From: Rhypophila decipiens
Lineage: Eukaryota; Ascomycota; Sordariomycetes; Sordariales; Naviculisporaceae
Assembly (NCBI GenBank): GCA_033297075.1
Contig: MU858086.1
Location: 1 to 64,000 of the forward strand
Reading direction: 5' to 3'
DNA: 64,000 nucleotides
Positions 1-9,160 of this stretch are shown here, in pieces; positions within the stretch are counted from its first letter, which is position 1; each line of letters begins with the position of its first letter. The position numbers and the translations under genes are program-made. The notes beneath the pieces were generated by a model. The model did no database searches. It had not been told where the DNA came from and saw nothing but the letters and a program-made list of their open reading frames with translations.

Positions 1-50
1 GAATTGCAGAAGGTTCTGATAACTTCTGTAATTTGAGCTCCTTTTTAGGA

Positions 51-100
51 ACGGTTTGGCCGAGTGGTATGGTTCTTGGCGCTCGCCGTCACTAATACTT
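51..100 (+). other. Truncated tRNA-like sequence with a pol III A box
   Basis: The stretch tggccgagtgg at about 58-68 fits the tRNA A-box consensus (TRGCNNAGTGG), as found in Leu and Ser tRNAs. No B box (GGTTCRANNCC) follows; the sequence passes straight into AT-rich repeat. It may be the 5' half of a tRNA cut by an insertion, or the head of a tRNA-derived SINE. It is not called as a working tRNA gene. Confidence 0.25.
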
Positions 101-344
101 ATAAACTAGAAAGTAAAAATAAAAGGATAAAAGTTTAAAACTAAGTAAAGTGTTAATTAAAAATAAGTGCGTTAAAAGCAATATATTATTAAGGCCTTTA
201 AACTATATATAAAGATAAAACAATATATAACTAACGTTAGCTCTTTTAGCCCTTTATTAACAAAAACAACGCATTAATAACCCCTTTAAGCATCTTATAA
301 CTATAAATCAACGCATATAACCTTACAAGCTCCTTACTAACCCC
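90..344. repeat. AT-rich degenerate repeat block
   Basis: About 255 bp that are very rich in A, T and TpA steps (many tata, ttaa and taaaa words) and hold no coding potential. It ends close to the stop codon of the SRA-YDG gene. The composition contrasts sharply with the GC-richer genes beside it and looks like a transposon remnant worn down by repeat-induced point mutation. The parent element cannot be identified. Confidence 0.5.
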
Positions 345-1619
345 TTAATAACCATCTTTCATCTTATTATATGCCGTTTGTTGCTCCTGCGTGGGGATAC
401 GCCTGATTTCCTCCAATGAGCGTTGATTAGGTAAGCGGCGTAGCTCAAACTGCTCATATAAGCCGCCCCGATTATTCAGCACCTCCCGAACCTGCATAAC
501 CCGGTACAATCCATCGTATCGAATGCCGCATGCCGGCGTATAAGCCTTCTTCCCGCCAGCTGACCGCAAGACCCGGACCGGCTTACCAGTGGCAATGGAC
601 GTGTGTAACTTCTTCGTCATGTTCGATGTATACGTAACCCGGTTAGGATCGGTATTGTCGTGGCTGTTATCAGCCGAGTACAGAAGCTTATCGCCGAAGT
701 CTTGATCCAAGGCATCGTACGTGGAAGCGCCACTGGATACGATGGAATAAGCCCCTTCGTCGCCGCCGCTAATGCCGCAAATAGGGGCTCCGTGGCAGCC
801 CCAGAAGTGGGCAATCTTCTGTAGCGGCCACCAGTCGCCGGGCTCGAAGCCGTTGTGCCCGTAGACCTTCGGATTACGCTTCTTTTTTGTATATCGGGGG
901 TCGGCGATGTAGTAGCGGATATTGCCCGGCTTAAGAGCCCAGCCGTGCATGATGCCCTCCAGGCCCCAGATTGGGTGCGCTGGGTCCGGCAGGCGCATGG
1001 TGGCGGTATGGGTGTCACTGGCCGGAGCAGTGGGGCCGGCAGTCGGAGGTGTGGGGCCGGGCTCCCCGTGGTCATGATCGTGAGCTTCGGCTTGTTGGGC
1101 AGCGGCAGGTGGGCCATCTGGAACATCGTCGGCGCCCCAGTTTTCCTCGTTGTACTGATCCAGCAACCGCCGGCACTCTGCTGCGATCTCCGGAGGTGCC
1201 GTTGGGCTCAGATCTGGGCGCTCAGGGGCTGCCAAGACTTGGTCGAGCTGCAGCTTTGCTTTGATCGCAGGTGTCATCTCGACTTCGTATTCGAGATAGC
1301 GTAAAAAGGACTTGACGGCTTCGACCCGACCGGCCAATTTTTCGGGGGTATTGATATCCCTCGATCGGTTCTTCAGCATCACCAACATCATGAGGATTTG
1401 ACGCCTGCCCTCCTCGAGCGAGCTGACCCAGGCTCTAGCTGTGGCCCCGCTGGTCTCGGAAGGCATGTTTGCTGGTGGCGGGGAGGGCGAGGAGGCCGGC
1501 AGAGGGGAGAGTGAGGAGGCTGGCAAAGCGGAGAGTGAGGAGGCCGGCAGAGGGGAGATCGATGAAGATGCCATAATCTGCGGCGATGTCGGCGATCTCG
1601 GCGATGTCGGGGACGTCAT
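345..1619 (-). CDS. SRA-YDG domain protein (modified-DNA-binding type)
   Basis: Single exon, 424 aa. Residues about 248-405 resemble the SRA-YDG fold of UHRF1 and SUVH proteins: VYGHNG near 252, then GDWW, GAYSIV, GKPVRVLRS, the eponymous YDGLYRV near 368, and FELRRLPNQ. SRA domains bind methylated or hydroxymethylated cytosine, so a nuclear chromatin role is likely; that role is inferred. No RING, PHD or SET domain is present. The N-terminal ~50 aa are Ser/Pro-rich, built on 8-aa repeats (LPASSLSP type), and a His/Asp/Pro-rich linker sits near 180-205. ATG at 1619 opens the frame; an upstream exon cannot be excluded. It lies between AT-rich repeats. Confidence 0.8.
   Translation of the reverse strand: MTSPTSPRSPTSPQIMASSSISPLPASSLSALPASSLSPLPASSPSPPPANMPSETSGATARAWVSSLEEGRRQILMMLVMLKNRSRDINTPEKLAGRVEAVKSFLRYLEYEVEMTPAIKAKLQLDQVLAAPERPDLSPTAPPEIAAECRRLLDQYNEENWGADDVPDGPPAAAQQAEAHDHDHGEPGPTPPTAGPTAPASDTHTATMRLPDPAHPIWGLEGIMHGWALKPGNIRYYIADPRYTKKKRNPKVYGHNGFEPGDWWPLQKIAHFWGCHGAPICGISGGDEGAYSIVSSGASTYDALDQDFGDKLLYSADNSHDNTDPNRVTYTSNMTKKLHTSIATGKPVRVLRSAGGKKAYTPACGIRYDGLYRVMQVREVLNNRGGLYEQFELRRLPNQRSLEEIRRIPTQEQQTAYNKMKDGY
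1487..1558. repeat. 24-bp coding minisatellite, three units
   Basis: Three consecutive 24-bp units (1487-1510, 1511-1534, 1535-1558) of the type g(c/t)gaggaggc(c/t)ggca. On the minus strand each encodes eight residues of the LPASSLSP kind near the N-terminus of the SRA-YDG protein. A second short repeat (ggcgatgtc/ggcgatctc) at about 1582-1609 encodes the preceding SPTSP motifs. Copy number is likely to vary between strains. Confidence 0.75.
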
Positions 1620-1770
1620 CGCTGAAGTGGCGGCGCGAACAAGCTGTCGTTGCTTTTCCCTGGTTTCTTTCGCCTGTGCGGGGTGTGAGCTTGATGATTG
1701 AGTTGATGGAGGGGTTGAGGAGGGATTTGACAGGCAGAGTTGTATTGAGGCAATTGAGTGTCAAAGTTGA

Positions 1771-1822
1771 GTGCAGGAGGGTAAGTGCAGGAGGGTAAGT
1801 GCAGGAAGGCGGGTGCAGGAAG
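1771..1822. repeat. 14-bp tandem repeat upstream of the SRA-YDG gene
   Basis: Two perfect 14-bp copies of gtgcaggagggtaa (1771-1784, 1785-1798) are followed by a variant copy (1799-1812) and a partial copy. They lie 150-200 bp upstream of the ATG at 1619, in the presumed promoter or 5' UTR. No function can be read from them. Confidence 0.7.
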
Positions 1823-2939
1823 CGGTTGTAATGTGGAAGTCGAGACTTACTAGTGCTGACAACTGCGGCTTTCTAATCTTGTCCGCACCGGCGCGGCCTC
1901 CTTGACGGGCTGGCATGGCAACGGGATTGAAGATTTTGGAGGTTCTAAAAGCGGTAGGTAGACTGTGAGTCGACGACAGCAAGTGGTGACTGTGTGGCGG
2001 TGGCGGGGTTGCCGCTGCGTGATTGAGAGTGATTCGGATGGAGGAGATTGAGGGGGACAGAATGACTAGTAGTGACTGTGTCGCGGTGACGCAGTGACGC
2101 TGTTGTTGCTGCGTGAGGGAGTGATTGATTATAAAATTTATAATTTGGTGGTTCAGGATGACAGAGCAAGCGAGAGCGAGCCCAATCAGGCAAGTGCTAT
2201 CTGTTTGTTAGTGGAGAGGAGAGAAGTGAGAATAAAGTGAAAGCAAGGCAATGTCGATTTGGTTAAATGAGCATGAACGAGGCTGTTTTATCGGATGACT
2301 ATGGATCATGCGGCGTGTATGTGCTTCACTGCTTTGGTGAATGTATGAGGTGTGTCAAGGCCGAACTCATTGACCTCGAGATGAGAGTCAAATTGGAATC
2401 TTGCGTGACGTACAGCTACGCACAAGTGGCGACTACGGATGCAGTAAAGCAGGGACGACGTGATGATGCAGCGAGGTTGACGGTCCGAATGTATTGATTG
2501 TGTTATGATTGCTTGATATGACTGACTACCTTTTTATTCATGTGTAAGTGACGCGCAGATGAGTTTATTTCCAATACATTTGGCAAATCCGTGGCACGTG
2601 AGAGAGATGCTCTTCCTTAGCTAAAGATAATGAGAAAAGAAGAAGGAAAGAAGACTGGGTATAACAGGGAAAAGAGGGTATATATACCTTGGAATCCGGT
2701 CCGTGCGTGGTTTATATATTAAATAGCTATTACCTTCTTATTTAATATTAGCCTACAGTTTAATCCTAGTACGAGTAAAGAGTTTTCACGAACCGTCTTC
2801 CCCGAGGGTCACTGTCCTAAGAGAGGTATGGGATTAGTTGATAAAAGGCTAGTTCTACACCTTATGTCCTCGCCTATATTCGTAACGTGATTATGACTTA
2901 ATGTTATATCGTGTAGTAACCAGTTAAATATGAGAAAAG
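1823..2939. other. Intergenic: no convincing gene
   Basis: A 76-codon frame starting with ATG at 2267 has no recognisable motif, signal peptide or neighbour support and is not called. From about 2690 the sequence becomes AT-rich and looks like degraded repeat. A CACGTG motif occurs at about 2595. Confidence 0.4.
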
Positions 2940-2954
2940 ACTTAAATACTTAAC

Positions 2955-3375
2955 TAATTTTTTAAAGAATTAACGTTAACTTTTAAAAAATTAACTTTTA
3001 ATGTTTATTTTTAAAGAATTAACTTTTAAAGAATTAACTTTTAAAGAATTTGTTGGTTGCAATTTAATGTAAAGACGTCTGAAGTGGTGAAGTCACGGAC
3101 CCAGATCACGTTGCACGAGGCCTACTGCTGCGGCAGGCTGTTATGCGTTGTGATCAGGTCTGTTGTTCTTCCTTTTTCTATCTCGGTTCTCTGGCCTCGC
3201 CAGAGAGCCTCTTATAGTTGTGAATGGTGGCAAGCCATTACGCGTCAGTTCACGCGGCTGTGGCAACTTATTACAAATACATGGTTCTGGCCACTGCCAG
3301 AACCTTCGCTTACAGCGTTTGATCCAACAGAATTAACTTTTAAAGAATTAACTTTTAAAGAATTAACTTTTAGAT
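2955..3375. repeat. 15-bp tandem repeat (ttaacttttaaagaa), split by the LTR
   Basis: Copies and near-copies of ttaacttttaaagaa run from about 2955 to 3050 and resume at 3330-3375. The 279 bp between them have a different, GC-richer composition and LTR-like ends. The array therefore predates the insertion. Confidence 0.75.
3051..3329. mobile_element. Candidate solo LTR, 279 bp
   Basis: The segment starts TGTTGG and ends CCAACA, a perfect 6-bp terminal inverted repeat with the TG...CA ends of retrotransposon LTRs. It is flanked on both sides by gaatt (3046-3050 and 3330-3334), the 5-bp target duplication expected for LTR elements. The flank is itself a repeat containing gaatt, which weakens the duplication argument. 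No gag, pol or second LTR is near, so a solo LTR from internal recombination is the simplest reading. TGTTGG ends are common in Ty1/copia-type LTRs. Orientation is not determined. Confidence 0.6.
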
Positions 3376-3646
3376 AGTAGGAATAAGACTAAGTAAATAA
3401 TAGGGGTTAATATATGGTTGGAATTCTTTGTGATATCTGTTTTTTTTGAAGATCGGGGCTTAATTCTTCTCCATCTCCCCTAGGCCCTTCCTGCTCCGAG
3501 CTAAGAACATAGAGTTACATATCCCGAACCCCAACCTTTTAAAGTGCATAAGTGTAAACTTGAATACCCTTAGCCCCCAAGCCTCTCACAATCGTATGAA
3601 CACCAGAGTCGGTGTTGTGAATATTCCAACACCCCGTTCGGGCTGC
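3376..3646. other. Intergenic between the LTR and the defensin-like gene
   Basis: AT-rich at the left, with a T8 run at about 3439-3446, then mixed composition. This is the presumed 3' flank of the minus-strand secreted-peptide gene. No ORF of note. Confidence 0.4.
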
Positions 3647-4103
3647 TCATGAGCAGCTCGTGCGAGCGCAGGGGAGTCCGCCAGCTGCGCCCGACCTGTC
3701 CAAGCACCTGCACCTGCAGATCCCATCGTCGCAGTAGTGGTTGCAGTAGCCGATAAGCCCGCAGTGGAGGTAGCACGAAGTCCCGCCGAAAAAGGGAAGT
3801 CCGCAGGTGACGAGCCTGTCGAGCGGGTTGCTGGGCTCACGGCCACGTATGGCGGGAGCGATGTCACGAGCCTCGATCTGTTGCAGCGTAGTCGAGGTTC
3901 TGTCAGTGATTTACATATCTAGACAGAGGTATAAATTCTATACGTACCACGGGCGTTCCATCAAGGCGGCCGCTCTTACAGGTGATGCTACCGTCGTCAT
4001 GATCAGTGCAGGTAGCGTTGCGCTCGAGGAAGTACACGGTCTCGCCCACAGCGACGGCCGAGGCTGCTAGAGAGAGGATGATGGTAAAGCTGAAAGTCTT
4101 CAT
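3647..4103 (-). CDS. Secreted cysteine-rich, defensin-like peptide precursor
   Basis: Two exons: 3948-4103 and 3647-3877, split by a 70-bp intron (3878-3947; donor GTACGT, CACTGAC branch site, acceptor CAACAG). The product is 128 aa. Exon 1 encodes a signal peptide (MKTFSF then a hydrophobic run ending near ASAVAVG) and two Cys. Exon 2 encodes ten Cys. After an Arg-ending pro-segment (NPLDR) the spacing is C-x9-C-x3-C-x5-C-x3-C-x4-C-x-C-x-C. The CxxxC plus CxC pairing is the mark of cysteine-stabilised alpha/beta defensins, as in plectasin-type fungal defensins, here with extra cysteines. An antimicrobial or effector role is inference. The earlier AG, two bases past the branch A, would shift the frame and lose the Cys core. 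ATG 4103 was chosen over ATG 4127 because it begins the signal peptide. Confidence 0.7.
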
Positions 4104-4230
4104 TGTAGAAGTGTACGGAAGGTTCAAAGGCAGGGAAGTGTATCTCGTTGATAGTAATTACTGGGCAAAACGGCTGAGAGGCTGATCCAGTGATGACCCA
4201 TCAGTCCAAGACACTGGAAGGGGCAAGGCA

Positions 4231-4237
4231 TATATAG
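4231..4237 (-). promoter_or_regulatory. TATA box of the defensin-like gene
   Basis: TATATA on the minus strand, about 130 bp upstream of the ATG at 4103, fits a strong inducible core promoter. Each of the four secreted-protein genes between 3.6 and 9.2 kb has such a box. Confidence 0.5.
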
Positions 4238-5482
4238 AAAATACCGTCCCCAACAACATCTCAATCCACCGACAAGTCAGCCCGGCGCCCGGTTGGCACA
4301 AGATCAGACGGTCCAAAGTGTCGCCGTCCGCCAAGGGGCAAGCCGTACTTAGATGATTATTTTTCTCATCGCCGACAACTTAACCTGGTAACAGTATAGT
4401 CGGATGTCGATCCCAGCTCCAACTGGATAGTTGCCAAGCTTTCCCATCGACAAAAACGCTACCTGTACCGATATGCCACTCAACTCCAGCCAAAGGACCT
4501 CGCCGAATCAGACGGTACCGTGGTTCGCAAGAGCGACTATTTGTTTCATCATAGAGACGAGACTATGCTCAAAGCAAACACCGAGGTCTGGCTACCGTGT
4601 GTAGGTAAGTGTGTGGCGTTGGTCAGGTCACTTACATACACCTCGGGCCATGATTCTGTGACACCCATTCGTGGGAAACGTCATGTATACTAAAAGCTAA
4701 ATCCAACGTTCAGGATATGTACAGCCTGAGCGACCCAGAGAGCAATGGGGTACGGCACCTCCCTCTCAGGGGTAACCTACATCCAGATTCTAGACCTGCA
4801 TGTAGAGTATAAGCGAGGGCACCGTTACTGGCGGGCCGGTAAATATGCAAGTCATGGAACCGTGGTTCTCAAACAGCCCTCCCTTTCCAACGCGCCTATC
4901 AGTAACACTTGCACGAAAGCCACGAAACAAATAATAGACACCGCGCGAAAATTCCTCGCTTTCGGTCCTGCTTCAGCTCACCGAGAGCTCAGCTGGGCAG
5001 CGGCATGAACTATTGAAACTTCGCTACTGGTAGAGTAGACTGTGTTATCTCGCCAGCTCATGATTCATCTCCAGATGGTGTCTTCTGTACTGGCTGCTCG
5101 AGCAAGCTGATAGTCCTGTCTCCCATGTGTCGCTAGCGAGTAGCGACCCCCGTGCCAGGCTCTATGTTCTATGCAAGGGATAGGGGTGATATGGCTGCGA
5201 TTGACTGTTGAGATGCGTGTTGAAGCATACATCAGCTGATGAGCCTGTTACTCTGCGGTTGGTTATTTGGGCTTACCATGGATCTTGTCGTTTCAACGCG
5301 CAGCCATGTCAGTAAACCTGTGCCAAAAATTAGAGAACAGGGCTACCATCGTACTAGGCTCAATCGTCTGACCGAGAGGAGGTGGCCACGGCTGGGTCAG
5401 CAACTTGAAGTTCAGGCTAAGGGTGTCTGTCATCAGAGACGTGATCCAAGACATCATCAAAGTCCCTACTGCAAGGCAGAGA
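4238..5482. other. Intergenic region, no supported gene
   Basis: This region separates two divergent secreted-protein genes. Short frames (for example 4745-5008 on plus) show no signal peptide, domain or plausible splice partners. No repeat was recognised. It probably holds both promoters. Confidence 0.4.
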
Positions 5483-5488
5483 TATATA
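5483..5488 (+). promoter_or_regulatory. TATA box of the 5587 secreted-protein gene
   Basis: gatatatatgg gives TATATA about 100 bp before the ATG at 5587. The start codon itself has a favourable context (ctcaccATGc). Confidence 0.5.
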
Positions 5489-5586
5489 TGGCCTTGGCCA
5501 AAGTGCTAGTCAGAACATGAACATGACTCACTACACAACTCAAGTCAACCTCTTCGAAACAAGCACTTTACCAAATCATTCTCACC

Positions 5587-6075
5587 ATGCTTCTCTCCAC
5601 CATTACCCGTATCTTCACAGCGATAGCCATCGTATCCTGCAACACCGTCCATGCAGCCACCGTGAAATACGTAGACAAGGATATCTACACAAAAGGTCTG
5701 GCCCTCGGCATGCTCCAGCGCATCAGCACCTTCCGCGCCGCCCATGAGCCTCTCAACGACGCCCAAGCCGCTGCGCTGAATCTGCTGCAGCATGTCGTGA
5801 CGACCTTTGACGTCAACTCGGTCCAAGATGCCGAGGACGCCTGCGTCGCCGCCTTTGGGCGCGACGAGTGCCGTTACTTCTCGGCTCAGCCGGTATCGGC
5901 TGTCACCAGTCGTGGCTCAGACAGTAGTGACCTCACTGCGCGCGCGGCCGACTGCAAGTGCGCGACCTTGAACAATTGGTGCGATAGTACGAGGAAGTGT
6001 ATCTCCCATAGGACCAATGGGTGCAACTATGCCAGCTGTAAGTTCACGGCCAAGTTTTGCTACCATGCAGACTAG
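5587..6075 (+). CDS. Small secreted protein with Cys-rich C-terminus
   Basis: Single exon, 162 aa. An N-terminal signal peptide (hydrophobic stretch ending near VHA) is followed by a Cys-poor middle region with helical character. Two Cys occur around 86-96, and the last ~42 aa hold seven Cys in the pattern CxC-x6-C-x5-C-x8-C-x4-C-x6-C. I do not recognise a named family, though similar C-terminal cysteine modules occur in small secreted fungal proteins. Secretion is well supported. Effector or antimicrobial activity is a guess from size, cysteines and position in a cluster of secreted-protein genes. Confidence 0.7.
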   Translation: MLLSTITRIFTAIAIVSCNTVHAATVKYVDKDIYTKGLALGMLQRISTFRAAHEPLNDAQAAALNLLQHVVTTFDVNSVQDAEDACVAAFGRDECRYFSAQPVSAVTSRGSDSSDLTARAADCKCATLNNWCDSTRKCISHRTNGCNYASCKFTAKFCYHAD

Positions 6076-6685
6076 AGACTAATTAGTTCGATTGTCAGAT
6101 GGGTGCGGGACCGTTTGGATTTATCCCTGCGATGGCCGGTGTGCAACAGGCACTGGTGGTGGTGGCTGGTAATGGGGGAGATTGGAGTCATTCAACGAGA
6201 CAGGCTGGGATTCTGGGTTTGGTCCTTGATGCTGTCAAATACTGCATGTATAAGAGGGCGAGCTTCTGTCAAAAAAATAGTAACAAAGAGCTACAACAGC
6301 AACACAGTAAGAATAGGACGGACTTAACGGGGGAGGGAGGGAAATGAACAAAAATACTTTGAAATTTGTAGTTTTGCTTGTTTGTTTCGACAAACTCGAA
6401 ACTACTGTGTATCACAGTATCCAAATAAGGCAGACCGGAATTTTCCCCCTCAAATCCCGGCATGTTTTCATTCATAGAACAATAGCTTTTGAGACTGCAT
6501 CAATCTAATGTATTGCAACGACTTCTAGTGTAACTAAGAACAGAAAATTTCCTCAAGAAAGAATGGAGCCAGTGACTGAGCGCTGAGGAATCATGATATG
6601 AAACAACATTCCTATGGCAAGTCTTGCTCTCCCAATAGATTCTCATCGACCAGCAGACGTGAATTGCCATCCGGGCTTCTGTCGA
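6076..6685. other. Intergenic, convergent 3' flanks
   Basis: This holds the 3' ends of the 5587 gene (plus) and the 6686 gene (minus). Short open frames here have no features. Nothing else seen. Confidence 0.4.
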
Positions 6686-7115
6686 TTACTTGGGCACGAT
6701 TCTAGCAGCGGCGAGGACCGACTATAAAGAAGAGGATAATCAGTCTCGAGGTTCTGATGCTCAAAGTTGACCATTGATCGACTCGGTGGAGAAAAGACCT
6801 TACATTCGAGGGGATAACATGGCAGAAATTATCCGTGGAAATCGTCTTGATGCTGCCCGAGCAATCGTTGCCACTGAACAGCTCGACCGTCATGCCGTCG
6901 GCTTCAATGTTCTCGAGCACAATGTTGTGAGCCCATCCGGCACTGATGCACCACAGCTCGTCGCCTTTTTCGCCCGAGATGCTGCCCGTCTCGGGGGCAT
7001 CTGGCTTGGTGGGACATCCGGATTTGTAGAATTTGACTTTCCACGTGGCGCTGCCCAAGCTGGCTAGGGTCACGAGTGTGATGAAGGCTGGAGACATGGA
7101 CGAGGTAAAACGCAT
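6686..7115 (-). CDS. Small secreted protein with four cysteines
   Basis: Two exons, 6804-7115 and 6686-6721, with an 82-bp intron (6722-6803; donor GTAAGG, CTGAT near the acceptor, acceptor TTTATAG). The product is 115 aa. A signal peptide ends near GSATW. The mature part has four Cys (in SGCP, LWCI, NDCS and NFCH), consistent with two disulphides in a compact beta-rich domain. The splice adds a short tail, SVLAAARIVPK. The ATG at 7115 starts the signal peptide; a longer frame from 7199 would add a non-hydrophobic leader and is rejected. Small secreted proteins of this size are common in fungi and mostly of unknown function. Confidence 0.65.
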
Positions 7116-7209
7116 TGTGGCTGATCGGGATGTGTGGGTTATGGGTATTGTGGTAGGATATTCTGCAAACTGAAACTTTGAGGCAGTCGAGTTCTCCAAT
7201 AGAGCGCTT

Positions 7210-7217
7210 CTTATATG
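7210..7217 (-). promoter_or_regulatory. TATA-like box of the 6686-7115 gene
   Basis: CATATAAG on the minus strand about 97 bp upstream of the ATG at 7115. Confidence 0.4.
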
Positions 7218-7944
7218 CTGGTTCCGTCATCACTTGGAGCTCCAGCTCGATCGAAGTGGAGGTGGTTAATTCCGCCGTTTAATGTGTTCGCCTCCCTCGA
7301 ATGGAGTTTAGAGGCAACCCTCGAGGCTGAAACCTGCTCACTTTACCATCCACGACGTCATACTCGTTTCCCAAATTCGTATTGATAAAGTAACAGAGAC
7401 TATTCTCATGATGCTGCGCCTCTAGTTGTGACATCGGGTTGCCGTCTTGAATCCGAGCAAATGGGCGTAGCTACGGCCCCGGCTTTCCAAATGGAGCAAA
7501 GGGATTCGTACAAGGCTTCCCGAACATTAGCACTTGTCAGTCTCAGGTCTCAGAACGAGGCGATCATCCATCTACAAGACATAAAGACCGACAATCGATG
7601 GTTTAAAAGATGCATAGGTTCACAAAGTTTACTAATACTTTGGTTGATATTGTTTGACTGGTGTCCGATTCTGCCGCCTAATCGACTCCACAGCCCAGTC
7701 CGATCCCACGACGATCATATCTATGTGGAGTTTGGTCAACAGTCAGACGACCGGAGACACGGCATAATCTGCCATGATTGATCACAGAAGGCCAGACAAC
7801 GCCGCAGGAGGCGATGGGCAACTTCGTCATGGAGCTGGCCCAGCCAGACCGAATCTCCATGTGTCGGGACAAACTCCGCAACGTCACAATATCACTCTCT
7901 CGAGACGAACTTGCTCAAGGGCTGGTTTTTGATGTGAAGATGGA
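7218..7944. other. Divergent intergenic region
   Basis: The region lies between two divergently transcribed secreted-protein genes. A frame at 7428-7781 (plus) has no recognisable feature and is taken as chance. No repeat was seen. Confidence 0.4.
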
Positions 7945-7950
7945 TATAAA
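7945..7950 (+). promoter_or_regulatory. TATAAA box of the 8068 gene
   Basis: gatggatataaaagt carries a perfect TATAAA about 120 bp upstream of the ATG at 8068, followed by a C/A-rich leader with repeated cactcaacaaactc words typical of fungal 5' UTRs. Confidence 0.6.
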
Positions 7951-8067
7951 AGTACTCAACCACCTCTGAATCAGACTTTACACTCAACACACTCAACAAA
8001 CTCATCCACGAGATTAAAACAAGAACCATACTAGCAACTGAACTTACAACCCACAACGCCATACATC

Positions 8068-9160
8068 ATGATTCGTACCGGCATCTTGTTCAACACTGGA
8101 ATTCTTGCCCTGCCCGGCGGTGGCCTCGTCCAAGCCCAGTCCGACGAAAGCATCTTCAAGTTCTGCAAAAAGGGCGACTGCACCGACTGCCCTGTCGGGC
8201 TCACCACAGCCGGCACCGGATATCCCAAATGCGTCATCTACAACTCGGATGATGTCTTTAGGGGGCTGGAATTTGAGCCCTCCGAGGGCGGGTAAGCTCA
8301 TTGCCCTTTTCTTTTCTGACAGTACATAAGTATCTAACCACGGATTCAGTGGCTACCATCCCTACCTCAACATCCCGCAGCCGGATCCCACCTGTCGCAT
8401 CATCGTCAAGTCCCCAGCTAACACCGATATGCTCGGCTGCGGGGCTGTGATGGCATCTTTCTCAAACCGCCAATGTGCAGTGCTGAACATTGACCAGACC
8501 TTTATGGTTCAATTCTGTTGCGGCTTCGACGACTGTCGCGCAGCCGGGGCGGTCAAGGTCCGCCGCGACGGCATCGTTGGGCCTGTTGAACCATCAGACT
8601 TTCCCACCTTGTCGCCTCACGCAAAGCGAAGCTCTGGAGGCGTCGTCATGCTTCAGTATCCCAACGGCACCATCATCCAGCCACTGCAAGTTGGTCCCCC
8701 GGCTGGTCTCAAGACGGTCAAAAAGTCTATCGCCCAGTCCCTCAAAAAGCGATCCTGCGACGCAGGGTGGGAGCCTGTCGAGGGCAAGGAGGATTATACC
8801 CGCCCAGCGGACAACACCCAAATTGTCGCTCGTGAAGTCACTGGCCCGGGAGAAATCACCATCGCTGAAACCCGGGAGCAGTCCTTCACGACCACCATGA
8901 ACCTTGGGTTCGCAGATATTGTCTCGTTTGGCATCGGATTCGAAATGACAGAATCCAAGTCTGACTCGTCCGAGCACAAGATGTCCATCGGAGAAGGACA
9001 GTCAGGTAGCGTGGGCTTTACCTCGCACATGCGCTGCTCCGAGGGTCGGGGACACTGTGATGGCGAGGAATTCAACGGCGAGGTGTGCACACCTGTGATT
9101 ATCAAGCAAAATGGCAAGGATACTATTGATGGGAGGTATCAGGTTATTATCAACTCTTAG
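8068..9160 (+). CDS. Secreted Cys-containing protein, unrecognised family
   Basis: Two exons, 8068-8291 and 8350-9160, with a 58-bp intron (donor GTAAGC, CTGAC and CTAAC branch candidates, acceptor TTCAG). The product is 344 aa. A hydrophobic N-terminus (ILFNTGILALPGGGLVQA) fits a signal peptide. Residues 25-160 hold about twelve Cys (for example KKGDCTDCP and QFCCGFDDC). After a Lys-rich segment comes a Cys-poor region with alternating polar and hydrophobic residues (near SFTTTMNLGFADIVSFGIGF), then Ser-rich sequence and a final Cys group. Alternating beta-hairpin character recalls aerolysin-fold proteins, but that is only a hint, and no name is assigned. Frame continuity across the splice is exact. 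Confidence 0.65.
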
